From Apricaphanius iberus (lineage: Eukaryota > Chordata > Actinopteri > Cyprinodontiformes > Aphaniidae), in the NCBI GenBank assembly GCA_028564705.1, contig JAPXFQ010000364.1:3286001-3350000 (forward strand): a stretch of DNA of 64,000 nt, read 5' to 3'. Under the pieces are notes generated by a model. The model saw nothing but the letters and a program-made list of their open reading frames with translations. It did not search any database and was not told the DNA's origin. Shown here piece by piece: positions 46,401 to 58,400 of this stretch. The position numbers and the translations under genes were made by a program. Each line of letters begins with the position of its first letter. Within the stretch, counting starts at the first letter, position 1.

Positions 46401-49400
46401 TTAAAAATTGTTTAAAAAGAATGTCAAGGAGCTAAAGAATTTCATTTCTGCGTGGCTGTGTGTCTGCAGCATCGAGGTGAGACTGCAGCAACCCTCAAAA
46501 GGGCAGAGTTTCAACAAGAGATCTCTTTCAGCAGTCTGACATTTCCGATTGTCCGAGTTCTGAACCAGCTCTTTGAACGCCTCTGGGCCTCGCTGAGAGC
46601 TTCATCAGACACGACAGAGATATGATATCTAAATGCCAGTGCCAATCTACTCTCCTCACAGAAACAGCTGGAGAGTCCAGTATTCTTGACTCATGTCTAT
46701 GAATGAACGGCATTAAACTGTATCCTGGAACCTGATTTCTGACAGTATAGGTACCGCAAGCATTTTGGTTTCTACAAAAATAAAACACTCAATTATAGGA
46801 CTAGTGCCAAACCTTTGAGCTATTCCCTAATTCTTATAGTTCCTTACAAAGTTATTGATAATTTTGAAACTTTTTTACATTCTGCCAAAGTCAAACTTAA
46901 ATGTATTTTTTACTAAACCAACACAAAGTAGTTCATAATTGTCTCTATAGCAGCCTCTGTTTTGGTAGAATGTGAAGTATCTGATAAATTGTTGACAAAA
47001 GGGAAAATTCCAATTCTCGTTTCAAATTACACTGATAAATCTTTCGGGAACAGATGCATTGTGTCAATTAAAATCAAACACCTGGTTTTCCCCATAAGGA
47101 GTTTACATTACTAGCTCAGGAGTATGCAAGCTAATTAGGGCTGCCACAAATTATTATTTTATGAATCGACTAATCACTTATTATTTTGCCGATTAGTCGA
47201 CTAATCGATCAAGTGTAAAATGCATGTTATGGTAGGAGCAGGCAGTTGCTCTAATATTTGTGTTACACCGAAGTGTAGTAGTGTAGTAGCCTACCTAACA
47301 GTTATGAACTATATAAAAAATAAAACAGTGATACAGCAGACAGATGACGTGTGCTACACGTAGTGAGATCATCATAACCACTGTTAATGTTGCAGCTATC
47401 AAGTAATACAACATTCATCAAAACTACTGAATGATCCTTACAGAAAGATCATTCCTATCCACAGCCATTTAAAATCAAGCCGGAGTAAACATCACATTCT
47501 GACAAAATAAGCAATAATAAGAATGAGCAGCAGTTTTTTATTGCGACACCTGCACGTTGTCGGGTCACTGCTGTAAAACTGAGAGCAGTAAGGGAACAGA
47601 TAAAGGGGAGGCCACCGTTTTAAGAGAAAAAAAAAAGCTTTAGAAAATAAACGATAACGTTGATTACTGATTTTTTTTGTCGACAATTTTACTTGTCGAC
47701 GTTGTTGTGATGAATCGATGAGTCATGGCAGCACTAAAGCTAATACAGATCAACTCTATTGGCTCGACCACATTGTTAAACCAATGGCAGAACTCTAAAA
47801 ACATGACCGAAGCACAAGATTTAACCAAACCATTTAGTGATTTTCAGTTTTTGAGTGAAGAATGAGACAAAACAAAAGACTCATTGGTTGAACTTATATG
47901 TATATAATCATAGGAAAATAAGGTGCAGCCCATTTTTTTTTAAAACAAACTCATTCATTGACAATGAATACATTTCCATGCAGCCAATATTCGGCAGCCA
48001 ATATTCGGTTTATGGTTAGGTTAAGGTCACCATTTGGTTTTCTAAAACCCGTTTACATGGGTGAGCAGAGTATACATGGGGTAGGATATGCGCTAGACAG
48101 TGCATAGAAGAAATGCCTCTATTCAAAAGACCAAGATTCCTTGTGAATTCTTTGCGAATAGAGCATTTGCAGAACACAAATCAACGTTTCTTTTAATGGG
48201 GATATGCCGATGCACGTTTATATGACCAAATATTTGGGTTAGAAAAGGGGTAACCCTGGGATCATATTCAGGTTTTTGTCGGTGTTTACATGGTCGTGCT
48301 TATTGCTAATATTCCAGTTTTGAACGAGTTATTAGCTGCACGTAAACTAAGTAACTGTGGCAGTGTCTGCGCCATATATAACTCTGTTGGTCAACGAAGG
48401 CTCTGACTCTAAAGATTTGGGGCCAATGATGTTAACAATAACCCTGGTCATGATGATGCTGTTTGTTCATAATGTTCTCTAACAAACCTCTGAGGCCTTT
48501 ACAGAACATCTGGATTTATTCTGAGATTAGGTTGTAAGAGTATCAGAGCAAAGGGGGAAGAATACACACCTTACTTTTCAGAGATTTTGGTAAGAAAATA
48601 TTTAAAAAAAGTATTTTTTCTTTCACTTCACAATTATGCAATACTTTGTGTTGTTCTACAACATAAAACTTCAAAATACAATAAAGTTCAAACGTACCTA
48701 AATGTGAAACATATTTTTTTGCAAGACAAGGAACATTCACAACAAAATATAGCTATAAAAATGGTTTACATTCTACTTTAACGTTTCCTTTTTCTAAAAT
48801 CTAGACAACACACTGTTAATAGTACTAATCTTTAACCACGTTAAAGTGTACCTGGTTTAGTCTCAGATTCAGATCTACTCTGAGAGGGCTGCTCAGCCTT
48901 AGCCACTGAACACTCCTTGCTAATGGCAGCTGTTTAGTGACAACAAAAATGAGCATAAAACACATTAGAAAGTGAACATGCAATGCGGTTTACACACACA
49001 AATGCACACACACACACCCTCACATGGTTGCTGTTTATTGTAACGATGAACACAAATGTCTTCATAGCACTAATCAGTTGTAATGTTCTTTAAGGGCATT
49101 CAGCAGGAGCTTCATGATAGAGAGCGAGGCAGGAGAGTCACTCAAGCATCGGCAGCAACGCAGAACTGTACAGTTACCATGCACCGCAATCCTGCAAACC
49201 AGCACTGCAATCTACCAGCTTAGTTACTCACAGCTGGCCTTAGTTGCTGGGCCCACAGTGCCCAGCCCCTCTCCCCTTGAAACAGAAGGAGGGGTTCGTT
49301 TTGGGTGCTGGGTTTCAGTGGGGATGGGAATGGGGTTTGGGGAGAGGTTGCTTTGCTCAGGTCTTCCTGTCTCTTGAGATTCCTCTGGACTGGCTGCCTC

Positions 49401-52400
49401 AAACTCTGCTGGCACTGGGACACAGGGCAGAGGGCACACTCACACAAGACACTACACACCAGCGGCAGAAGCAGCATCTTTGGAACATCATCAGGACACG
49501 ACTAGGAATAAAAATTGTGGTGAAAGACTGAGAAGGATGGAACTGTTGCCACAGACGCAAGATGTGAGCAGAAGGATTTGATTACCAATAGATGTGTAAA
49601 GGGAGTAAATAGAAAATTAGCACAATGTGAAGACCAAAGGCCTGATTTATCAACCGCACAGCGTCGCAAAAACAGGCTGCAGCTGATTTATCATCCACGT
49701 GCAGGTAAGCCTGCGCCTGTTAAACCCGCAGCAAGACACGCTCAATCCATTTAGCACTTTTGCACTTGATAAAAATGCAATGTGGGCGTTTCTGTCAGAA
49801 GACACAAGACATAGTAAGACATTCTAGGCGCAGTGTGTTTAACTAAACAAACTTTTTGCGCGGCTAGTTTAGCATCTATTTTTGTCACCTCTGAAAGATG
49901 TTAATTTTGTACCACCACATTCAATACCAGTTTATCACTGACAAACAAAAAATGTAATTCACACACATTCCAACCTAATCATAATTAACACTCAAATGGC
50001 CATAACAGTTATGTAGGAATCCATTGCACCTATTACTCCTCGCTTTGGCTGTGGCGCAGTCCACACAGCAACGGACGCAAAGTCCTTATTATAATAATGC
50101 TGTTTGCGTCTGTTATGAATTACACACGCGATCTTAGTCAGTCAGTCACAAATAAAGGACAATCCACTGCCGTAATTTGCTAGCGGTGCACGCAATTTTG
50201 TGCTCCTTATGGAATTTTGATAAATCAGGCCCAAAGTGCATAAACACAAAACGGCATTATTACCTGGTGGAAGTTCAGGCCTTTTTGGCTTAATAATGAC
50301 TTTTGCTCCTCCTCCAAAGACAGCAGCCCACATGCGGTTATTGAGGGGATGCGCTCCCAGGCGGAAGAGTTCATTACTGTTGTGCATGCCTAGGCCGTGG
50401 ATGAGCAGTGAAAGATAAACAGCCACAACCGCTTCGCACAGGAGGACGCTGAGCTTCGGCTGGTCCTCCTCCCTCGCAGACGTCAACAGAGATATCAGGG
50501 ATGACACACCTGCAGCAAGAGGAGACATTGCTTTTTGAAAATGATTTCCACGGTAGTAGAAAAACAATCTTCGGCACGATGAGGAGCTCATTTATGAAAC
50601 ATTTGCATGATGGTGTGATTATTCTCTGTCTTTGTATTTCTTTCCTAGAGGCCATGTAGCTCCTATTATAGAACACCATCTGTCTCTCTGCATTGACAAA
50701 GACTGTCTGCTTTGCTCTGCCTTCCTCCGTCTGCTGTTCAGACTCTCTCTAAGTCATTTGTTTGATGCTTTTATGTATGCTACTTCCCCATCCAACTCAT
50801 CCTGTGAGGATTGTGGAAAATTATCCTCTCCAGTCATTTTAAAACAGAGTCTAGAAATATTTATTTTTACAGATTGATAAACAGCCAAGGCATTGTCATT
50901 GTTTTGCTCCATTTAGAGTATAACCCGTAGGTGTAGTTACCTGGCCATTGAGCAGGAGCAGAGTTGGGAGTAACATGTTCTTCAATGCTTTCAGTTCTAA
51001 GTCGCTTCCTTTCACTTAGCAACAGCCCCTGGTACACCATCCCCGTAAACTGATTGGCTTCTGTTTGACTGCTGTGAAGACAAAAACACAAAAAAGGACA
51101 TTTTCAATTTAACTTTTTTTCACCATCCAGGAGATGATAAAAAAGTTTTTCGCAGATGGCTGAAGCTGTGGAGCTGTGATTACCTATAACTGTGACTGTC
51201 ACATAGGGCTTGGTAAACACAAGCAGAGAGAGATGCTGCCAGCGTGTGAAGAGCATTGACCTGAGGATGAAAGAATAGTTTTTTATACAATTAAGATCAA
51301 CAAAAATATTAGGAAAAGCTGCATACTTCAAGTCTAGCATGAGAATCCTCAGAATTTTTTTCAAAATGAATATTTTTGGGAGAATATTGGGTGGTGTTCA
51401 AACTCAAGCACACAGAAATTAACAAGAAGCTTGCAACTTGTACTCTGTTTTAAGCATCAGTCACATTTGGTACTGATGGTGCCAAATATTTTCCAATCTG
51501 CTATCAAACTTCTGCCATAAAACATGAATAGAGATGAAGAGAAAAAGCTACTGCTCCCTTTCTTGTGCTTTAAGGAATTAATTCCACCTACACAATCAGA
51601 ACCTCGAAAATTCATCTTAGTAACAACACAGAGTTTCTATAGCTTTAAGACACGAAGTTCTCTGAGTGGCCACAAAAGCCTCATTGGTTCTCTCCTCACA
51701 GGACATAAAACACAAGATCCAAACTGTATAAACGTAAAATTCTTGTTTCCAGTCCTGACCCGATCATCGAGGATGTCTGGATGTGGTGGGGCCTCCATCA
51801 TTGTGATGGTGTATAGGATGTCGTGTATGTGGTTGCTCAGGTGGAGAACAGGATTGGCTATGACTGTCTTCGTGGGTGCGATGCACGCCGACAGCAGAGG
51901 CAGAGTTGTAGGCAGAGGCAGAGGGGACTGCAGTTGCTTCACCGTAGTCTCCTACAGAGTAAAAACAGAGGATGGTTTCAAACTGTGGCAAACATTACCA
52001 TCAGCGACAATAAAAGATGTTTGAATAGAAGCATGTGTGTACCTGCTGGCTCTCTTGCAAAAGGAAGAGCAGCTCCATACGAACTGAGGTGACCCCTCCT
52101 CCCTTAGCTCCATGAAGGCTACAGTAGGACAGAAACACCCTCAGCAGTGCCTGGTTCTTCCTCAGCCACGCCTTACGTCTCTCAGAATGCTGCTGCTTGG
52201 CTTGAAGACGCCGCCGCTCCATCTGGTGACGCTCGTAAGCGCCGGCCTCCATATTCTCCAGTGCCTCATCTGAGATGTCCACAGATGCCGTACGATCACA
52301 CTTCACCTCTGGGCCTTCCTCCTTGCCCTCCACCTGTGTTTTTACCAACATATGCAGCGAATAACCATATATAAGACAGGAAAGAAAAGCTTTCTGATCT

Positions 52401-55400
52401 TTAAGTCAATCAGTTTTCTTGGAGTTTACCTTGTAGTTACAGATCTTATGCATTGCTGCAATCTCCTTCTCCAACCAACTGTACAGCTGAAAGCGGAGCT
52501 TGCCTCCATCTACCTCAAAACCTGTGGCCAGCGTTCGCAGCTCGGTCATCAGGATTTTCAGACAGGCACGGAACTTTAGCTGCTCTGCAATCACATCCAC
52601 TTCTGACTCACTCTAAATAATAGAAACAAGTTTAAAGTAAAATGTTAGTTTTTAAAAAACAATAAAAGAAGTCATTTAAAGTATGAAATGTGTATTCTAA
52701 TAGTGATAATCTGCCATGGTTTTTATGCTGTTACAGGAGCTACAATGGTAGTACTTGGGCTGCCGATATCAACTGTTTTCCAGGTAAATACAAACCAATC
52801 AACTGTAAAACATTGGATGACTGTTGACCAGAAAGTGCAGGTGGCTGAGCTCCAGCATGATAATCTGCCAGTACTGTGTATTGCTAAAGTCAGAAAATGG
52901 GTCAGGAAATGACATCAAGTCTAACCAAACCTTGTTCCAACTCCAAAGTTGAGAAACAGAGGGATTTGTTAACTCCTATGTTCAGTAACCAGGCTAAACG
53001 CTATCAATATCCAAGGAAATAAAAATGTTTTTATCTACATTTTGAAATTCCAAAATTAGCAGCAACATGTTTATGCCAGAGGATGTATAGTCCTAAGCGT
53101 TAAAGATTTTATAAGATACAAACTCTCTTGAAGTGCAAAGAAACAGTTTTTACTGCAGCTATCAGTAGGTTTTATATGCAAGGTGATAATCTTTGATTTT
53201 GAGGTCAGGCTTGGTGAGAATTTCAAATTTTTCCACTCTGAATTCCAACTTCCAAGGGAGATAATTTTTCCAACTTCAGACTTGAATAACTTGATTTAAA
53301 ATGTTTGAGACCCACTTTGAGAGGATCCTTAAGAATGAAAAGCAAATTTCCGCTAAACTTTAAGCCCCTAATTTTATGTTGTTGTTTTTATTAACATGCC
53401 TTTTTCTATAGAAATTACTTCAACTTTGTCTTATTTTGTGCAAATGCTTAAAATCTTGTAGTTCTTCACATCTTCCAATTTCAAACTTTTCTACAGTATA
53501 TAAACATAGAAGTTTTGTCAAACGAATTATATAAAAAATTAAATCTGTCTTGATATAAATATTGGTTAGATACTATATCCCAGTCATTCTGTTAGGTAAA
53601 ATTAAAACAGATTTCATCTTTGATTAGAGCCGTTTTCAACATATACCTGTGAGTCTTCTCTTTGCAGTTTGGGACCATCCTTCTTGAAGCATGTGTCTTC
53701 AATCTCGGGTTTCTTCATTGTTAACCCATCTTCATCCTCATCTGTATCATCTTCCTTGTCATTGTCCCAGTCGAGGTTCAATTCATCTTCTTCCACCTTG
53801 ACAATGGGCTGGCTCCAGTCCAGCCCACCAACACTATCATTAACTCCCCAGGTATTAGTTGCTGCAGGGGAGCCCCAGTCCACAGCTCCTAGGGTGCCAT
53901 TTTCTAATGGTTTCCCTGTATTTACATTTGCCTTTGATGGGGCTTTGCTGAGAGGCGATGAACCACATTTCCTGCTTACTTTGGGAATCTTGGAAAGCAC
54001 TTCCAGAGCCAAAACGGGGCAACCCACCTACAGAACCAAATAAATATGATAAACAGATGTGTTACACTGACATGTTGTCTCTGGGGGAAAAAATACAACA
54101 AATTAAAGACAAAAGGAGCTGTCTGACTTTGGTTGGAACAGTAACATTTAATGAACCACACAATTATTAACCTCAAGAAGACATGTACTGGATGGCAACC
54201 ATTTTAGCCCTAAGCTCACCTTGAAGTGTGCATTGGCAGTAGTGAAGAACAGTTTACGCTCTATAAGGTTGATCTCATCTGCACTGCTTTTCTCAGCAGT
54301 AAGGCCCACCGTTGTCACTGTGCCCTCTGGATTTGCAAAGTGCCGACGAATGATCAAAGGATGTGTCCTTAAGTAGTTATAGAAACTAAACACCACAGGG
54401 TTGCAAGATTTAACCATCACATCTAGTGCACAAAAGGGAAGACGGGGAGATAAAAAATACGCCTGTCAAAAACAGAAATAATGATCAAAGGAAATACGTT
54501 TCAGTATTGTCTTCAGATTTTCTGCTTAACCTGGATTCTCATCTTCTTTGGGGTTTCTCTCTAAGAGTGTATCCAGGGCTAGGGTGTAGTCTTTCATGAT
54601 CCAGTAGGCAATGCTGCGAAGAAAAGGGTCCGGGTGCAGCCGTGAACAGTGATAACCGCTCCCGTCCCTGTTACAGCCCAAAACCTTCTCATAAAGAAGA
54701 CCTTGGCAGGTCGATGAATTCTCAAAGTCAGCTTCATACAGCCTCGCCACTATCATGGCCAACTGGAGATCCTCCATCTTTTCCAACAACACCTACACAT
54801 CATTAAAAAAAAATGTGGTTAACTCTTTGTTCTACAAAACGGAAAAGTACAGCAAAACTTCAAATGCTGAATAAAATTACAAGAAAACATAACATGTATT
54901 TTTAAATAGTAGCATGTTAGATTAGTTGTTACTGAAAAAGTTGTCGTATTACAGCAACGTGCAACAAAGTAACAAAATAAATTGTTCGGTATTATCATTG
55001 TTATAGAAAGCAAGTCAACATCTCAATGAAAATAAGAAAAATCGCTGTAAAAATGCCTTTAACTTGCTGAAATACGGATATGTTTTTTCTACAGAATAAG
55101 AAAAAAAGACTAGAAATTCGAAATTATGTCAAAGCTCAAAATTTCAGTTTATATCTATAAAGACTTGGCAAATGCTAAAAAGAAATTTCACACTTACATA
55201 CTGACAAATTACATAGAAAACTATACAGCAATGTTTGAATTATTATTAAACATACTTCCATGTCTTTTGTTTTTAATCTGGAATAATTAAGAGAACTTTA
55301 AATGAAATGAAAGTTCAATCAACCAAATGTAGAGAACTCTGATTCTATTCTCCATTTACCTTGAGTTAGTGCCGACTTTAAACTTTATAAAGCTCAAAGT

Positions 55401-58400
55401 TATTTTTCTTTTTTCGTATTTTCTATCTGTATGTTTTGACTGTAAACCCCGGGCCAAAGAATAATATGAAAGATTATTATGCATTTTATCAGTGTAAAGC
55501 AGTTAGTCAAAGGCTGGCAAGCTTCTCTCACCAAGATATATCAGTATTATCCTTCTTGTAGAAGTTTAAATTTCATTGAGACTTTCTTTCATTTTTTTCA
55601 TTTCCTTGTCACCGTGAGGGAAATGAAAACTGAGGCCAAGTGAAGACTCAAAAGTAATGAGCTGTGTCTAGGTATCATGCGTTTAAATACGCAAGTGCGT
55701 GTATTGGTGTCTATATTTCCCACCTCTATTGCATCTCTCAGGGAGCCAGCTAATAGGAAAAAAGCAGCAGCCTGTTCAAAGCGCTGCTTTCCTAGTAGGG
55801 AAAAAGCGTTTTTAAGAGCTGCTTTTCGCCAGCGGTCTTCAGAGAAGTGGTTTTTGAAGAACTGAGTCATCTTTTCATCATGCTGAGACCTGAAAGATGG
55901 AAATTAGACAGTTACATGTCTCAATGAGGTTTAAAAATACTCTTAAAAACAAACTGAAACAGTTTTTAGACCAACAGTGGATCTAGTGACACGGTCCTAC
56001 CTGAAGAGACCCCACAGAACAGCTTTTTTCTTCATGGCCAAGTAGAACAGAGCAGCATCTAAAGGGTCGTTGTTCCTCTGGAACGCAGCTTTACCCAGCT
56101 GTATTTTACACAAAACAGTTTAGTGACTTGGTTTATTAGTACACCGTTATTGTAAAGTGAGGCTTCACAACAACAAAAATTTAGAGGAGTCAAGGGAAAA
56201 GTTGATAGTAATTCATTTTGTACTTAATTGCTACCGTCTGCACCACAACCATAAAACTTAACTCTAAATATATAAAGAAACCAAAGAACAAATTAGATTT
56301 TTTTTCAATAATGTTTATATTTTAAATTAAAATTTCCTTCTTGATTTACAGAATGCATTTTTTGGCACCTTCTCCACCATCTTCCGCAGCGTGTTGATGT
56401 TACGTATCCACCATCCCACTCCAACAGCTCTCAGCTCAGACCACTGTGGGTCGCCTCTCTGCATGGCAGGAATCATGTTCAGCAGCTCCTCCTCTGCCTC
56501 AGAGTGGAAGGCCCATGCAAAGTGGCATGTGGAAAGGCCTGGCATGGATGGATGGATTAAGGGATGGAGTGAACAGAAAAACATGTTTGGTTTGAATTTA
56601 ATTTGGACCAAATAAGATTGAATAAAACTGGAATACGAATCTGACACAATCTTGAAAAGTGCCTTGAAATGACTTCTGATGTTAGCTGATACTAAAAATA
56701 TCATTAATGTAAATGTTCTTTTTTTTTCTTATTAAATAATGAAAGTGAAACTCATGTTTATTTATTACAATCAATACAGCATGACAGCTAACCAAAACCC
56801 AACATTAAGTTTGACAGAATATTTTAATATGAATTATAATTAGAAACAAAAGATTACGGCTGACAAAATCATGGGACAAACCACTGACTTGACAGCAGAA
56901 GGTCAGTGGCACCTCGACAAGGAAGCCTTTAAAAAAATAAATAAAATAAAAAAATAAATCGGTGCTTTAGAAGCTGGCCTCTCGAAAATTGCCACATAAA
57001 ATCATATTACTGGAGTGGAAGGAAATGAGAGGGATAGCTATAAATTTGAGAGGACTGCAAATCAAAAAGTCCATTCAAGGGTTTTGGGGAGCTTCAAGAA
57101 TCAGCACACACAGATACATTCAGGACATGGACTACAGGTGTCCTAGTCCTTGTGTCACAACCCTCCTCAACCATAATTTCAGAACAATCTGTTCCACTAT
57201 GTTTTAACAAGTCCCAAGTAAACAATGAATTTTAGAGCAAGGTTTAAGGAGATGCTGTTTTCATTCTCCAGATGGATTTGGAACTTTCCCCCATTGCAAA
57301 AAGTTCCAATGCCTTCTTTAATGACCATGATACTACTGTTTATTGGCCTACACCTTGTCTGACAAAACTCCAAAGAGAATCTATGTGATATTTATCTATA
57401 ATGAAGATAAAACACCATAGCCAACTGTGCAGACTAGCTGAAGGCTGCCTAATGTACTGGTATCGGTATCAGTTAAACTTAACCGATACCATGAACCAAT
57501 ACTCAAAATGGGGAAAATCTGCAACAAATTCACCAAAAAAGATAAATCTTTCACTTGAAATGTTATTTTTGTGGTAATTTTATATTTTACATTTGTTATT
57601 TTGTCTCAGTTATGTTTAGTTTGTAAAGTCTGGTGCCTTTAGCCTCTTCAAGAAAGGCACCAGAAGTTATACAGTTTATTAATTCAACAATATGTGGCAA
57701 GGTACACAACGAGGGCCCAGGCAGGATTCGATCCCACGACTCCCAGGTGAAGGTAATGTGCGCTAACCAGTCAGCTAAAGGGATATCCCTGTGGCCAAGC
57801 AGCCAGGGCACATGATCTATCGGAGCCATAGTGACAGGACCTACCACACTGTCACAAATAGTATCGGATCGGTATTGGGTATCGACAGATACACAAAATC
57901 CAGCCATCTGTATTGGGACTGAAAAAGTCGGATCGGTGCATCCCTATAATGCATCCTGTCCTCAACACCTCAGCAGAGCCACAGACTATTTGCACCATAG
58001 TACATTCATCTGCTGCATTCATTTATGCAGAAGAATCCCTAACCAGATATTAAGTTGATCTACTGTGCAATACATGGACATACTTTCGACTAGGTTACAT
58101 TTTGAACTCAAAGGTATTTTTTAATGAAAAAACAAACAAATGGTAAACTGAATTCTGGGTTTTCATCAGCTGTAAGTCTTGATCATAAATAAATAAAATC
58201 AATAAATCATGATGTGTCACAAATCTGTATATGTTTCACTTTCTAACAAAACCTAAATAAACGTACATTCTTAAAATTACATGAACTGCACATGTACAGT
58301 TTATAAATAAACTGAATTTAATTATGATCAACATAGCAAAGCACAGATTCATGAAGAAAACTGAATGGAAATGAAAATGAAGGCACAAAAGCTGCAAGGA

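Larger units (their letters stand above)
46838..48732. mobile_element. DNA element with inverted ends, invaded by two smaller elements
   Basis: The left end (GTTCCTTACAAAGTTATTGA, later CACAAAGTAGTTCATAATTG) has its reverse complement at the right end (CAATTATGCAATACTTTGTG, then TTTGCAAGACAAGGAAC). This is the same family as 43905-44770. Two further MITEs are nested inside (47136-47736 and about 47968-48350). It lies in the dmxl2 intron around the 48929-48852 exon. Confidence 0.5.
46137..49408 (-). other. dmxl2 linker: three phase 1-1 cassette exons, one a 27-nt microexon
   Basis: Exons 49408-49232 (177 nt), 48929-48852 (78 nt) and 46163-46137 (27 nt) have good GT-AG borders. Each starts with two and ends with one codon base, so any of them can be skipped or included without a frameshift. 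They encode a Pro/Ser/Thr/Glu-rich linker between the VFGGGAKV block and the [15 protein letters not shown] block. The microexon encodes [10 protein letters not shown] am less sure of these three than of the flanking exons because the linker is poorly conserved. Confidence 0.6.

Noticed and set aside
50632..50877. An 81-residue plus frame with several cysteines.
   Set aside because: It lies within a dmxl2 intron, has no zinc-ligand spacing that I can name and no supporting splice sites.
51524..52092. Plus-strand frames of up to 166 residues.
   Set aside because: They are antisense to dmxl2 exons 51951-51760 and 52333-52043, which match the family in the minus frame.
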